Assembly: GCF_029892285.1 (NCBI RefSeq)
Contig: NZ_JARXVM010000020.1
Coordinates: 57,919-121,918 of the forward strand
Direction of reading: 5' to 3'
DNA: 64,000 nucleotides
Source: Rhizobium sp. SG_E_25_P2
GTDB lineage: Bacteria; Pseudomonadota; Alphaproteobacteria; Rhizobiales; Rhizobiaceae
This document shows, in pieces, positions 1 through 7,902 of this stretch. Position 1 is the stretch's first letter. Every line of letters starts with the position of its first letter. Both the position numbers and the translations under genes were made by a program. The notes below the pieces were generated by a model, which ran no database searches, was not told the origin of the DNA, and saw nothing but the letters and a program-made list of their open reading frames with translations.

Positions 1-231
1 TTCCTGCACATAGGTCACCACCCGTTCGGACGGCGGATCGAGCGCCGCGCCGGCGGCGAGGCCCACCGCCCCGCCCACAACGGCCCCGACGGGACCGCCG
101 ACGATCGCGCCGGTGGCCGCGCCGCCGGCCGCGCCGGTCAGCGCGCCGTTATTGTCGTCATCGGCGTAAGCGGGAGCGGCGGCGAGTGTGGCCAGCGCCA
201 GGCAGCCTGCCGTCAACAGCGTAAGTTTCAT
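1..231 (-). CDS. DUF1236-type secreted protein, 3' part outside window
   Basis: The gene runs off the left edge, so only the first 77 residues are seen. They begin with a clear signal peptide (MKLTLL, hydrophobic core, cleavage likely after AYA), followed by an acidic DDDNNG stretch. Next comes a glycine/alanine-rich segment resembling a glycine zipper, then the sequence PPSERVVTYVQE. That end is typical of the start of DUF1236 domains in Rhizobiales periplasmic proteins. The start is well supported because AAGGAG lies 7 bases before the ATG. Function of the family is unknown. The gene is convergent with nothing visible here and transcribed away from the two-component genes. Confidence 0.75.
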   Translation of the reverse strand, partial: MKLTLLTAGCLALATLAAAPAYADDDNNGALTGAAGGAATGAIVGGPVGAVVGGAVGLAAGAALDPPSERVVTYVQE

Positions 232-312
232 GACAATCTCCTTTGCATCGATGTCTCGATGCCCCCTTAACGCCCCTCTCGCGGCCTGGGTTCCGCGTGG
301 ATCTCAGCCTGA

Positions 313-1674
313 TCAGCTCAGGCGCGGAAGGATGATTGTCACCGTCAGGCCGCCTTCGGGATTGGCGAGCGCCTCCACCGAGCCGCCATGCGCCTCAACG
401 GCCCGCCTTGTAATGGCGAGGCCGAGGCCATAGCCGGATTCGCTTTCCTGCAGCCGGGTGAACGGGTGGAAGATCTTTTCGATATCCTCCTGAGGCACGA
501 TCGGGCCGGGGTTGCGAATGGCGAGTTCCAGCGTCTCGCCATCGCTGCTGCGCGCTGCCGAGATGGCGATCCGGCTGCCGTCGGGGGAATATTTCACCGC
601 ATTGCGCGCGACATTCTCGATGGCGCGATAGATCAGCTCGCCGTTGACGCGGGTTACGAAGCTTTGAATGCCGGCATAGTCCATCGCCACGCCCTTGGCC
701 TGCGCCTCGAAGGCGGCGTCGTCGATGATCGCCGAGACGAGATCGATGATGTCGATCGTTTCCCGTTCGAGCGTCGCCGCCGCATTGGGGCCCAGCCGCG
801 CAAGCGTGAGGATCTCCTCCACCAGCCCGTCCTGCCGCTTGATCTCGCGCTCCATGCGCGGCAGCAGCGTCTCGAGCCGGGCGGGGTTCTTGCGCAACAG
901 GCCGACGGCCGCCTGTAGTCGCGACAGCGGTGAGCGCAACTCGTGCGACACGTCGTGGAACAGTCGTTTTTGCGCGGCGTCCATTTGCTCGAGCTTGGCG
1001 GCGGTGGTGTCGAAATCCCGGCCCAGCGTGGCGATTTCGTCGCGCCGTTTGCCCAGTTGCGCGCCGATGCGGACATTGAAAGCGCCGCCCGCCAGCGTCT
1101 TCAGCCCCTCGCGCAGTTTCATGATTGGCGACACCAGATAATTGGCGAGCAGGAAGGACGAGATGACGCTGGCGAGCAGTCCGGCCAGCAGCGGCAGTAC
1201 GGTCGGCGCGATGCGATCAAACAGCGAAAGCCGTTCCTTCTGGAGATTGATGCGATAACAGGCCGCCAGGCCTGGAACGGTAACGCTGACCAGTCCGTTT
1301 CGGTCAGGCGTCATCTGCGGCCCGTGGGGTGGGGGCGGCGCGTCGGGCTGCTGCTCGCGGGCATGCCGGGCCAGAGGTCCTGGGCCTACCAGATCCTGGC
1401 AGGCCTCCGGCGCGGTCCCGGCTTCGACATGAAAGCGGATGCGCATGGTCGGCGTTTGCCGGCCCATCATTGTGACGAAAGTGTCGGCCTCGACGGTCTC
1501 GTCTGCGCGCAGAAAACCGGCCAGCGCCTCAAGCGTATATTTTTCCTGAAGATCGATGAACCCGTCCTTCGGCGGCAACACCTCCAGATAGGCGTTGACC
1601 GCGATGATGATGGCGATGGCGCCCGCCATGGTCAGCCAGATCGTCAGGAACGAATGCCAGAAGGTCCGTCCCAT
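313..1674 (-). CDS. CpxA/EnvZ-like sensor histidine kinase
   Basis: A 453-residue inner-membrane histidine kinase. Transmembrane segments lie near residues 8-28 and 157-178 and bracket a periplasmic sensor loop of about 130 residues with a proline-rich stretch. A HAMP linker follows (about 179-231), then a HisKA domain with phospho-acceptor His244 in FHDVSHELRSPL. The ATPase domain has an N box (ENVARNAVKYS, about 353-363) and a G box (YGLGLA). The HELRSPL style and HAMP architecture match the CpxA group. The start chosen is the ATG whose A is the last base of the upstream regulator's TGA, giving a one-base overlap; the open frame extends further upstream but only inside that gene. It presumably senses an envelope signal, which cannot be read from sequence. 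Confidence 0.92.
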   Translation of the reverse strand: MGRTFWHSFLTIWLTMAGAIAIIIAVNAYLEVLPPKDGFIDLQEKYTLEALAGFLRADETVEADTFVTMMGRQTPTMRIRFHVEAGTAPEACQDLVGPGPLARHAREQQPDAPPPPHGPQMTPDRNGLVSVTVPGLAACYRINLQKERLSLFDRIAPTVLPLLAGLLASVISSFLLANYLVSPIMKLREGLKTLAGGAFNVRIGAQLGKRRDEIATLGRDFDTTAAKLEQMDAAQKRLFHDVSHELRSPLSRLQAAVGLLRKNPARLETLLPRMEREIKRQDGLVEEILTLARLGPNAAATLERETIDIIDLVSAIIDDAAFEAQAKGVAMDYAGIQSFVTRVNGELIYRAIENVARNAVKYSPDGSRIAISAARSSDGETLELAIRNPGPIVPQEDIEKIFHPFTRLQESESGYGLGLAITRRAVEAHGGSVEALANPEGGLTVTIILPRLS

Positions 1675-2366
1675 CAGCCGTCCGTCACCAGCTGATAGCC
1701 CTGGCCCCGCACGGTGCGGATGCAGGATTGCCCGTTTTCGGCGATGCCGAGCTTCTGGCGGATCGAACTGACATGCACGTCGATGCGGCGATCGAACGGC
1801 GCCAGCGGCTGGCCGAACACCCGCTTGGCCATGTCCTGCTTGGACACCAGCTGACCGGCATTGCGGGCCAGCACTTCGAGAATGGAATATTCGGCCCCGG
1901 TCAGTTCCAGCACGCGTCCGCGCCATTCGGCGCGCCGCGCTCCCGTGTTCAGTTGCAGCGAGCCGGCCTCCACCAGCCGCGCGCCGCCGTCTCCGGCCAT
2001 ATGCCGGCGCGACCGGCGCAGGATGGCGCGCAGACGCGCCACGAGTTCATCGGGCGAGCAGGGTTTGGGCACATAGTCGTCGGCCCCCAGATTGAGTCCG
2101 GTGATGCGATCGACATTGTCGCCGCGCGCCGTCAGCATCAGCACCGGCACGTCGCTTGTCCGGCGGATGCGCTGCAGCACCTCGATGCCGTTCATCTTGG
2201 GCATCATGATATCGAGGACGATGATGTCGAACTGGTTGGAGAGGCTTTCGTCCACGCCCTGTCGGCCATCATGCACGGCGCGCGCGTCAAATCCTTCCTC
2301 GACCAGATATTCGGTGAGAAGCGATGTCAATTCGACGTCGTCGTCAATGAGCAGAACCTTGGTCAT
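1674..2366 (-). CDS. OmpR/CpxR-family response regulator
   Basis: A 230-residue regulator with an N-terminal receiver domain and a C-terminal OmpR-type winged helix. The acidic pocket DDD is at 8-10, the phospho-acceptor is Asp52 in VLDIMMP, and the conserved Lys101 is in VPKP. The C-terminal half holds the LVSKQDMAKRVF and RIDVHVSSIRQKLG elements of trans_reg_C domains. It is the first gene of a two-gene operon with the histidine kinase, joined by a one-base stop/start overlap. A GTG start five codons upstream is possible, but MTKVLLIDDD is where the family normally begins. The likely pathway is envelope-stress or periplasmic sensing, by analogy with CpxRA; the target genes are not evident. 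Confidence 0.93.
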   Translation of the reverse strand: MTKVLLIDDDVELTSLLTEYLVEEGFDARAVHDGRQGVDESLSNQFDIIVLDIMMPKMNGIEVLQRIRRTSDVPVLMLTARGDNVDRITGLNLGADDYVPKPCSPDELVARLRAILRRSRRHMAGDGGARLVEAGSLQLNTGARRAEWRGRVLELTGAEYSILEVLARNAGQLVSKQDMAKRVFGQPLAPFDRRIDVHVSSIRQKLGIAENGQSCIRTVRGQGYQLVTDG

Positions 2367-2671
2367 GCGTCCGGGATACACCCTCAGATCGGCTTTGCCA
2401 GCGCTTTTACCTAACTTTACACTGCCTTAACAGCACTTAACGCAGGGCTCGCTACGGTGAATTCTGGCCAGGATGACGCCGAGCCGCAGGATGCGCGAAC
2501 GGGCAGCGAAATGCAAGATCTCCAGGGGTGGGGATCGCCCGCCGCATCGGGTCGGCGCGTTCTGTGGTCAAGGGGTGAGCATGACGCGAAAGCGGAGCCG
2601 CCGAACATCTGAGCCGCTTGAACCTGCGGATCAGGTTCGGTCTGGCTGCCGAAAAAGATAGGAGCCCGACT
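2367..2671. other. Intergenic region between divergent two-component operon and tetR
   Basis: About 305 bases separate the response-regulator start from the tetR start. The region must hold both divergent promoters. I see no convincing gene in it. The only distinct structure is the perfect inverted repeat near its right end, listed separately. A sequence of the type CTGAG followed by TGAACCTG superficially recalls a TPP riboswitch, but the rest of that consensus is absent. Confidence 0.6.
2620..2638. promoter_or_regulatory. Perfect inverted repeat upstream of tetR
   Basis: Arms GAACCTG and CAGGTTC (7 bp, perfect) are separated by the 5-base loop CGGAT and end 34 bases before the tetR start. 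TetR-family proteins commonly autoregulate through such palindromes, so this is a candidate operator. It could instead be a hairpin in the tetR leader. Confidence 0.4.
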
Positions 2672-3358
2672 TTGACACTGGAATCGACATCTTACGCAGC
2701 GCCCCAGGCCTTGGACCGCATCCCGACCGACACCGTCGAGAGCGGGGACGAGGCATCCCTGCCGAAGCGGGGGCGGGGTCGGCCCAAGGTGCGCAGCGAT
2801 GAAGAGCAACGCGACATCATTGTCGAGCGCGCCGCCAACATCTATTTGCGCACCGGCTATATCGCCATGCGGATGGACGACATATCCGCCGCCTGCCGCG
2901 TGTCCAAGCGCACGCTATACCGGCTTTTCCCGAGTAAGCTGTACCTGTTCCGCTCCATTGTCGGGCTGATGAACACCCAGTTGTTCGATTTCGACGATGT
3001 CGAGCCAGGCGACTCCGTGGAGCGGGCCCTGTCGGCCATTTTCCGCGTCGATGTCGACGAAGACACCGATCAGAAGCGGCAGGCCTTTCTGCGTCAGGCC
3101 CGGCAGGACGCCGTCCTTGCGCCGGAAATCGGCGAGGTTCTCCGCGAAGATTGCCTCGACCGCGCCCGCCGGCGCTTGACGGAATGGTTCGAACGCTGGA
3201 GCGAGGCGGGCTTGCTCAGCGCCACCAATCCGCAGGCCGCCGCCTATATGCTGATGGACATGACCTTCGGCGCGGCCGACAGCGAACAACGCAAGGGCGT
3301 CACCGGGCGCGCTTTTATCCGCACCTGCATTCAATACTTCGTCAACGGCGTCCGCTGA
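2672..3358 (+). CDS. TetR/AcrR-family transcriptional regulator
   Basis: A 228-residue regulator from the chosen start. A basic leader (KRGRGRPK) precedes the TetR helix-turn-helix, visible as AANIYLRTGYIAMRMDDIS and VSKRTLYRLFPSK, followed by a helical ligand-binding domain ending NGVR. I chose a TTG start because AGGAG lies seven bases upstream; a second in-frame TTG 18 codons earlier has no ribosome site. The C-terminal part looks like the TetR_C domains that bind small hydrophobic ligands, but the ligand is unknown. No efflux pump lies beside it: the neighbours are a divergent two-component operon and a small membrane protein. A strong terminator follows. Confidence 0.88.
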   Translation: MTLESTSYAAPQALDRIPTDTVESGDEASLPKRGRGRPKVRSDEEQRDIIVERAANIYLRTGYIAMRMDDISAACRVSKRTLYRLFPSKLYLFRSIVGLMNTQLFDFDDVEPGDSVERALSAIFRVDVDEDTDQKRQAFLRQARQDAVLAPEIGEVLREDCLDRARRRLTEWFERWSEAGLLSATNPQAAAYMLMDMTFGAADSEQRKGVTGRAFIRTCIQYFVNGVR

Positions 3359-3495
3359 CGATAGAAAATTCGGCGTCGACGCGCCGCCGCCTTGCGCCGG
3401 GGGCCAATCCCGGCGCCTGAAGAATGCGACTTTCCGCCCGCGCCGTTTGCGTCGGAAATGCGCTGTTCGGGGCCCCGCCCAGGCGGAGGCCGTGA

Positions 3496-3530
3496 AAAGT
3501 CCCGCCGCTTCTGCGCGCGGGATTTTTTTT
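3496..3530 (+). terminator. Rho-independent terminator after tetR
   Basis: Stem TCCCGC/GCGGGA with an 11-base loop is followed by eight T residues, and flanking A and T residues extend the pairing. It lies about 140 bases after the tetR stop. The rest of the 450-base gap up to the next gene shows no gene that I can support. Confidence 0.75.
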
Positions 3531-3813
3531 GGCCGCGCGGATATCTGCGACACGAACGACCCGCCCGCGCACACCCATTCCGTCCGCCCAGACGGCGCAT
3601 CGCTGCGTCGCATCCGGAAAATACTCGGCAACATCAGGAATTATTCCAAATTCACCCATTTGGGGGAGGTGGTTCGTTTCGGGTTACGTTATCAAACGCA
3701 ATAGACGCCTCGGGATGCGACTCGGATTTTCGGATCGGTCCCGCGTCTGCTGAACCTTGCGGCCCGGATGGGGGCAATGGGCGGGGCTTTGGATCGAAGC
3801 GATTGGTATTATA

Positions 3814-4113
3814 ATGTTTGACAGCGAACCGACCAACACAATCCTTCTCATTTTCGCAGCGCTGCTCTACGGCGCCGTGGCGTCCGGCTGTGTGTTGCGA
3901 ACCCTGTTCGAAGGCTATGCCGTTCGGGCGCCCTGGGATGCATGGCGCGTGCTGGGGCTGATCCTCTGCTTCATCTGGCCGATCTTGCTTCTCGCCCCAC
4001 TGGCGCAGCTGTGGCGCGGCTCCCGCAAGCCCGGGACGGAACCTCGCGGCCTCGGATCCCTGCGCGGCGGCCCTGACCGCGCCGAGGACGATCGCGTCCG
4101 GTCAAAGGGATAA
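3814..4113 (+). CDS. Small two-TM membrane protein, unknown function
   Basis: A 99-residue protein starting MFDSEPTNTILLIF. Two hydrophobic segments are visible, about residues 9-28 and 44-66, separated by a short charged loop. A basic hydrophilic tail rich in Gly, Arg and Asp follows. No domain is recognised. The start is the internal ATG at the head of the hydrophobic region; the open frame extends 19 codons upstream without conserved features. Ribosome-site support is weak (no good purine run). It stands alone between tetR and a tRNA. It may be a genuine small membrane protein, but homologues would be needed to be sure. Confidence 0.5.
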   Translation: MFDSEPTNTILLIFAALLYGAVASGCVLRTLFEGYAVRAPWDAWRVLGLILCFIWPILLLAPLAQLWRGSRKPGTEPRGLGSLRGGPDRAEDDRVRSKG

Positions 4114-4344
4114 TCCCATAACGAGTTTGCCTCGTCGCGGCGGGAGACCATCCGACCGGCGCGCCAGGCTGGGCAACGGTTGCGCGACGGCGACGAAACG
4201 TCCGACGATTACGGCGTCCACACAGAACCAGCGCAATGCAAGGGAAGTGGCGAGATCCGCCTCATCGTAGCTCGCCAAGCCTGAGCTTGCGACACTGATT
4301 AGGCCGTATCCATGAAGGGCTGAAGAAGTCGGGAAACTATAACT

Positions 4345-4421
4345 TGGTCGGAGTGGCAAGATTCGAACTTGCGACCCCCTCGTCCCGAACGAGGTGCGCT
4401 ACCAGGCTGCGCTACACTCCG
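4345..4421 (-). tRNA. tRNA-Pro (anticodon CGG), CCA encoded
   Basis: On the minus strand the acceptor arms CGGAGTG and CACTCCG pair perfectly over 7 bp, followed by discriminator A and an encoded CCA. The anticodon stem CCTCG/CGAGG carries the loop TTCGGGA, giving anticodon CGG. The T-loop reads GTTCGAATC and the D-arm contains AGCGCAGCCTGGTAGCGC. All elements of a functional tRNA are present. It sits between the small membrane protein and the end of the capsule export operon; I saw no attachment-site duplication of its 3' end inside the window. Confidence 0.97.
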
Positions 4422-4572
4422 TAACTCAAGTTGAGGGTCGTATAGACCGCTCTTTTTGTTTCCGCAAGTCATTTCGTCAAAAAAAGTTCAAGGAAATGTG
4501 GATACGGATCATCCTGTTGATAGTTATGGTTTATTCACCCGGAAGGACGGCGTCTCGCGCGCGGTTTGGCGC

Positions 4573-5238
4573 TCAGACATAGACCTTGTTGATCTCGTTG
4601 AACGCTTTGGCGGCGTCGTTCAAATCGTCGAAAAACGTCAGTTTTCCCTGATGCAACACGCTCGCCGACTTGCACATTTTCGCCGCGTAGTCCGGATCGC
4701 TCGTCGCCAGCAACACGGTGAACTTGTCGCTGTTGTCGATAATGTAGTTCATGCATTTCCGGCGGAATTTCTGGTCGCCCAGCGAGATCGTGTCATCGAT
4801 CAGGATATGGTTGAAGCCGAGCGAAAGAAGGGCGCTGACGGCAAAGCGGGCGCGGGCCTGATTTTGGATGTTCTTCAGCGGCAGATCGAGTTGTCGATCC
4901 ATCGCCGAAAATGCCGCGCAGAAATCCAGCGCTTCGGGATAGTTGCGCCCGTAAATATCGGTGAGGAAGCGCAGGTTCTGCCGCCCCGTCAGTTTCTGCG
5001 AGATATTGGCGCGGAAATCCATCGGATAGGAAACGCGTCCGCGCCTGTGGATCTCGCCCTGGGACAAGGTGTCGTTGCCGCAGATGACGTTGAGCAGCGT
5101 CGTCTTTCCCTGGCCCCGGGGCGCCAGCACCGCGTGATTGTCCCCGTCGTGGAAAACTGCGTTCAGGTTCTGAAAGACCCATTGGATGCCGTTGCGGCGG
5201 TCCCGATAGGCTTTGCCAGCATTTTCAAGGGTGATCAT
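4573..5238 (-). CDS. kpsT: Capsule polysaccharide ABC exporter, ATPase subunit (KpsT-like), degenerate motifs
   Basis: A 221-residue KpsT/BexA/CtrD-type ATPase, the energising subunit of an ABC-2 capsular polysaccharide exporter. The P-loop is APRGQGKTT (residues 39-47), with Ala in place of the usual first Gly. The Walker B region is HILIDD (144-149), with Asp149 where the catalytic Glu normally sits, followed by the family-typical SLGDQKF. The ABC signature normally read as SSG is NQA here (126-128), and the H-switch position reads TSDPD with no His. Overall length and order match the family. The ATG overlaps the stop of the upstream permease by four bases, so the two are translationally coupled. 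Hydrolytic competence is uncertain given these changes. Confidence 0.85.
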   Translation of the reverse strand: MITLENAGKAYRDRRNGIQWVFQNLNAVFHDGDNHAVLAPRGQGKTTLLNVICGNDTLSQGEIHRRGRVSYPMDFRANISQKLTGRQNLRFLTDIYGRNYPEALDFCAAFSAMDRQLDLPLKNIQNQARARFAVSALLSLGFNHILIDDTISLGDQKFRRKCMNYIIDNSDKFTVLLATSDPDYAAKMCKSASVLHQGKLTFFDDLNDAAKAFNEINKVYV

Positions 5239-6080
5239 ACCATCTCGTCTTCGTCTTCATCGCCTTTCGCGCGGATGATCTCTTTGCGGAACAACCGCTC
5301 CATCGCCAGCGAGAAAAGAAGGACCACGGTGGAGAAGCAGAGCAGATAACTCGGCGAATACACCGTCAGGTAATCGAGATAGGAATGCGATCGCAATCCC
5401 TCGACACAATGCAGGAACGGGTTCCAGATGATGATCGCGAGAATCTCCGGCGGCATTTGCGCCGGTACGAACAGCACGCCCGACGTCATCATCAGCGGCA
5501 AAGACATCATTTTCCACATGCTGCGCCAGACCGGCACCAGCGCCCCGACCGTGGCGTTGAACATCGCCATCGACAGGCTGAAATAGAGAACCAGCAGCAT
5601 GGACAGCACGAATCCCTGGAAATCCGTGATGACCTCGGTCTGGAGAATGCGTCCGACGGCGGCGAAGAAGACCGTGAGAATCACGATCCAGATCACGAAT
5701 TCGACGATGGAGCGCGCCACGACAGTGTCGAGCGGCTTGACCAGGCCGAATTCGAACAGCGCCCGGTTCGCCTGAATCGCCCTGCCGCCGGTGTTGATGA
5801 CGGCGCGGACCGCCCGGAAGGCCACGACGCCGGTCAGAAGGAACATCACCGAGCTTTCGCCGAAAGCGGGGCTGACCGTCTTGAAGTAGACGCGCGCCAA
5901 CAGCAGGATGCCGACAAGGATCGCGGGCTCCACGATGGTCCAGACATAGGCCACCGGCGAGGCGCCGAATCGATTGGCGGCCTCGCGGAAGATCATGGCG
6001 ACGATGACGCGCAGATTGTTCTGCGCGCCATTCAGCACGCTGATCTCTCGTTCTCGCCGGTTGGCGTTCAACGTGCTCAC
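5235..6080 (-). CDS. kpsM: Capsule polysaccharide ABC exporter, permease subunit (KpsM-like)
   Basis: A 281-residue ABC-2-type permease that would form the inner-membrane channel for a lipid-linked capsular polysaccharide. After a 28-residue cytoplasmic leader come the conserved REAANRFG and YVWTIVEP elements of KpsM/BexB proteins and about six membrane spans. WNPFLHCVEGLRS before the last span is also typical of the family. The C-terminus is highly acidic (GDEDEDEMV). It overlaps the ATPase gene by four bases downstream and follows the kpsE-like gene after 30 bases, so it is the middle gene of a three-gene operon. Confidence 0.9.
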   Translation of the reverse strand: MSTLNANRREREISVLNGAQNNLRVIVAMIFREAANRFGASPVAYVWTIVEPAILVGILLLARVYFKTVSPAFGESSVMFLLTGVVAFRAVRAVINTGGRAIQANRALFEFGLVKPLDTVVARSIVEFVIWIVILTVFFAAVGRILQTEVITDFQGFVLSMLLVLYFSLSMAMFNATVGALVPVWRSMWKMMSLPLMMTSGVLFVPAQMPPEILAIIIWNPFLHCVEGLRSHSYLDYLTVYSPSYLLCFSTVVLLFSLAMERLFRKEIIRAKGDEDEDEMV

Positions 6081-6110
6081 GTTATCCTCCTGCGCAACGA
6101 TCCCGGCGGA

Positions 6111-7550
6111 TCAGATCGCATGGTCCTTGAACGAGCGGTAGAAGAACTGCGCCAGCAGCCAGATCGCCATGAAAACCAGCAGCGATATGAATGTGTCGAG
6201 GATCCGCATCGGATAAAGCGCGATTTCCGGTCTCACGGGTTCGACGAACAGCGCGAAATAGCGGTCCTGCTTCTGGGCCTCGGTGAGCGAGGTTTCGAAC
6301 GCCGCGAGCGCCGTGGTGTAGGCCTGGGTGGCGAAGGTCTGCTGCACCGTCAGGTCTTCGAACTTGGTGAGGACGCCGGGAATATTGCCTTCTTCATTGA
6401 CGCGGCCCGCTTTCATCGGCTGACTGGACACTTTCTGCGTGTCTGGCAGCGACATTTTTTGCTTGAGCACGGCGAGCTGTTCTTCCAGGCCCTTGATCGT
6501 GCGCTTCAGCACCACAACCTGCGGCGCATCGCCCGCCACGCTTTGAAGGGCGGTGTTCAGCCGTGTCCGCGTCGCCTGCAGTTCCGATTCCAGCTTTTGC
6601 GTCAGTGAGAAGTCAAGCTGTGACAACTGGGCCGGATCGATGATCTTTTCGGTCGATCGCAACTGACGAATTTCGTCACGCACATTCTCGAGCCGGGCTT
6701 CGGCCCGTTCGACCTGCAGGTTGGCGACGCGCGTCATCTGCTGCCGCGAGCTTTCGCTCAGCGAGTTGACCAGCTTTTCCGACACTTTCAGAACGGCGTC
6801 GGTAATCGCCTTGGAGTCTTCCGCCGTGAAGGCGTAGATATACAGGGTCGTATTGCCGGTGGTGGAATTGAAGCTGATCTCCACCATGTCGCGCCAATAT
6901 TCGGTGAACCTTTCCAGCGGCATGTCGGGCGAAATGCGGTAGAGCAGGTCTATGTTGGGGCGGGAATAATACTGACGCAGATCGACGCCGAATTGATCGC
7001 GCACGTCGCGGACCAATTGCTGGGATTCGATATAGGCCGCAACGATGTAGGAATCGTTGGATTGCACGGAGGTGCCGAACAGGCTTCCCAGACCCAGGCT
7101 CGCCATAGACGAGGCGTTGGAGCCGCGGACTGAGAATTGCGACTCCACCACATATTGCGGGCTGGCCAGCACCGTAAAGTACAGGGCCGAACACAATCCC
7201 GGAATGATGACGAACAGCAGAAACGAGACATTGGTCCAGGACGCCCGGAACAGGCGCTTGCTCGGGGCCTTGAAGTCTTCGTTGTCTTCGCTCTCCGCCT
7301 CTTGAGCCGCCTGTTTGCGTTGCAGCGGCGGCGCCATCGGACTGTCCGCGATGACCGAGATGATCCTGCCTTTGGCCGTCGCCGTGTCCGCGCCTTTGCC
7401 GGCGCTCATATCCGCTTCGGCCGCGTCGACGTTTTCCGCTTGTCTTTCACGCTCGGCGCGTTTGCGAAGCTGTTTCTCGCGTCGTTCTTCTTTGGTGAGC
7501 GGAAACTGGATGGTTTCGGCATTCTCATCCGTCGTCTTCGGAACTGTCAT
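6111..7550 (-). CDS. kpsE: Capsule export inner-membrane adaptor (KpsE/BexC/CtrB-like, Wzz superfamily)
   Basis: A 479-residue polysaccharide co-polymerase-type protein that links the ABC exporter to the outer-membrane channel. The unusually long charged cytoplasmic N-terminus (about 105 residues, rich in Glu/Arg/Ala) precedes one transmembrane segment at about 108-128. The Wzz-like periplasmic domain follows, starting YVVESQFSVRG, with a long coiled coil in its centre (about 270-370). A second transmembrane segment lies at about 449-469, with a short tail. This arrangement is that of KpsE-type proteins. First gene of the kpsE-M-T unit. No kpsD-like outer-membrane channel or kpsC/S genes are in the window, so the export system is completed elsewhere. 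Confidence 0.9.
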   Translation of the reverse strand: MTVPKTTDENAETIQFPLTKEERREKQLRKRAERERQAENVDAAEADMSAGKGADTATAKGRIISVIADSPMAPPLQRKQAAQEAESEDNEDFKAPSKRLFRASWTNVSFLLFVIIPGLCSALYFTVLASPQYVVESQFSVRGSNASSMASLGLGSLFGTSVQSNDSYIVAAYIESQQLVRDVRDQFGVDLRQYYSRPNIDLLYRISPDMPLERFTEYWRDMVEISFNSTTGNTTLYIYAFTAEDSKAITDAVLKVSEKLVNSLSESSRQQMTRVANLQVERAEARLENVRDEIRQLRSTEKIIDPAQLSQLDFSLTQKLESELQATRTRLNTALQSVAGDAPQVVVLKRTIKGLEEQLAVLKQKMSLPDTQKVSSQPMKAGRVNEEGNIPGVLTKFEDLTVQQTFATQAYTTALAAFETSLTEAQKQDRYFALFVEPVRPEIALYPMRILDTFISLLVFMAIWLLAQFFYRSFKDHAI

Positions 7551-7902
7551 ATCTCATTCCAATTTTACCGGTTGGCCGGGGGGAATTCCCGCCAAAGCCG
7601 AGCAATGGGGAGGAAACGCGCGATGCAGAGGCGCACGTCGCCAGTTTCCAGTATTCAACACGCCGTCGGCCCCGACCAACGGCTGAGAGTGGCGGGCAGG
7701 TTAGTATATTTTCATTGCGCCAACAATATGGTTGCGTCGCCGCGGAGACGGTTCGCCGTCTCGGATGCTTGGCCAGTATGGTGAATTCTCCTTTACCATT
7801 GGTGAACGCGACATGACAGGGCTTTGCCTTTGCCTTCCGGCGTTCTATGACGCAACGGCGCCGTCGGCGAGGATCGGAGCGAAACAGAGAGCCAACTGCG
7901 GC
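7551..7902. other. Divergent intergenic region between kpsE and glycosyltransferase
   Basis: About 350 bases between two divergent starts; it must contain both promoters. A locally AT-rich patch near 7700-7730 (TTAGTATATTTTCATTG) is a candidate promoter or regulator site. I see no gene or strong hairpin. Confidence 0.5.

Noticed and set aside
2570..2660. TPP-riboswitch-like words (GGGGTG, CTGAG, TGAACCTG) upstream of tetR
   Set aside because: The element following TGAACCTG does not match the conserved GATC..GGATAATGCC part, the downstream gene is a TetR regulator, and the words fall within a simple inverted repeat.
4345..4421. Genomic-island boundary at tRNA-Pro
   Set aside because: No integrase gene and no second copy of the tRNA 3' end was noticed nearby, so no attachment site can be claimed.
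5385..6608. Long open frame (407 codons) on the plus strand opposite kpsM/kpsE
   Set aside because: Its composition is His/Arg/Asp-rich and typical of the antisense frame of a GC-rich gene; kpsM and kpsE on the other strand have clear homology.
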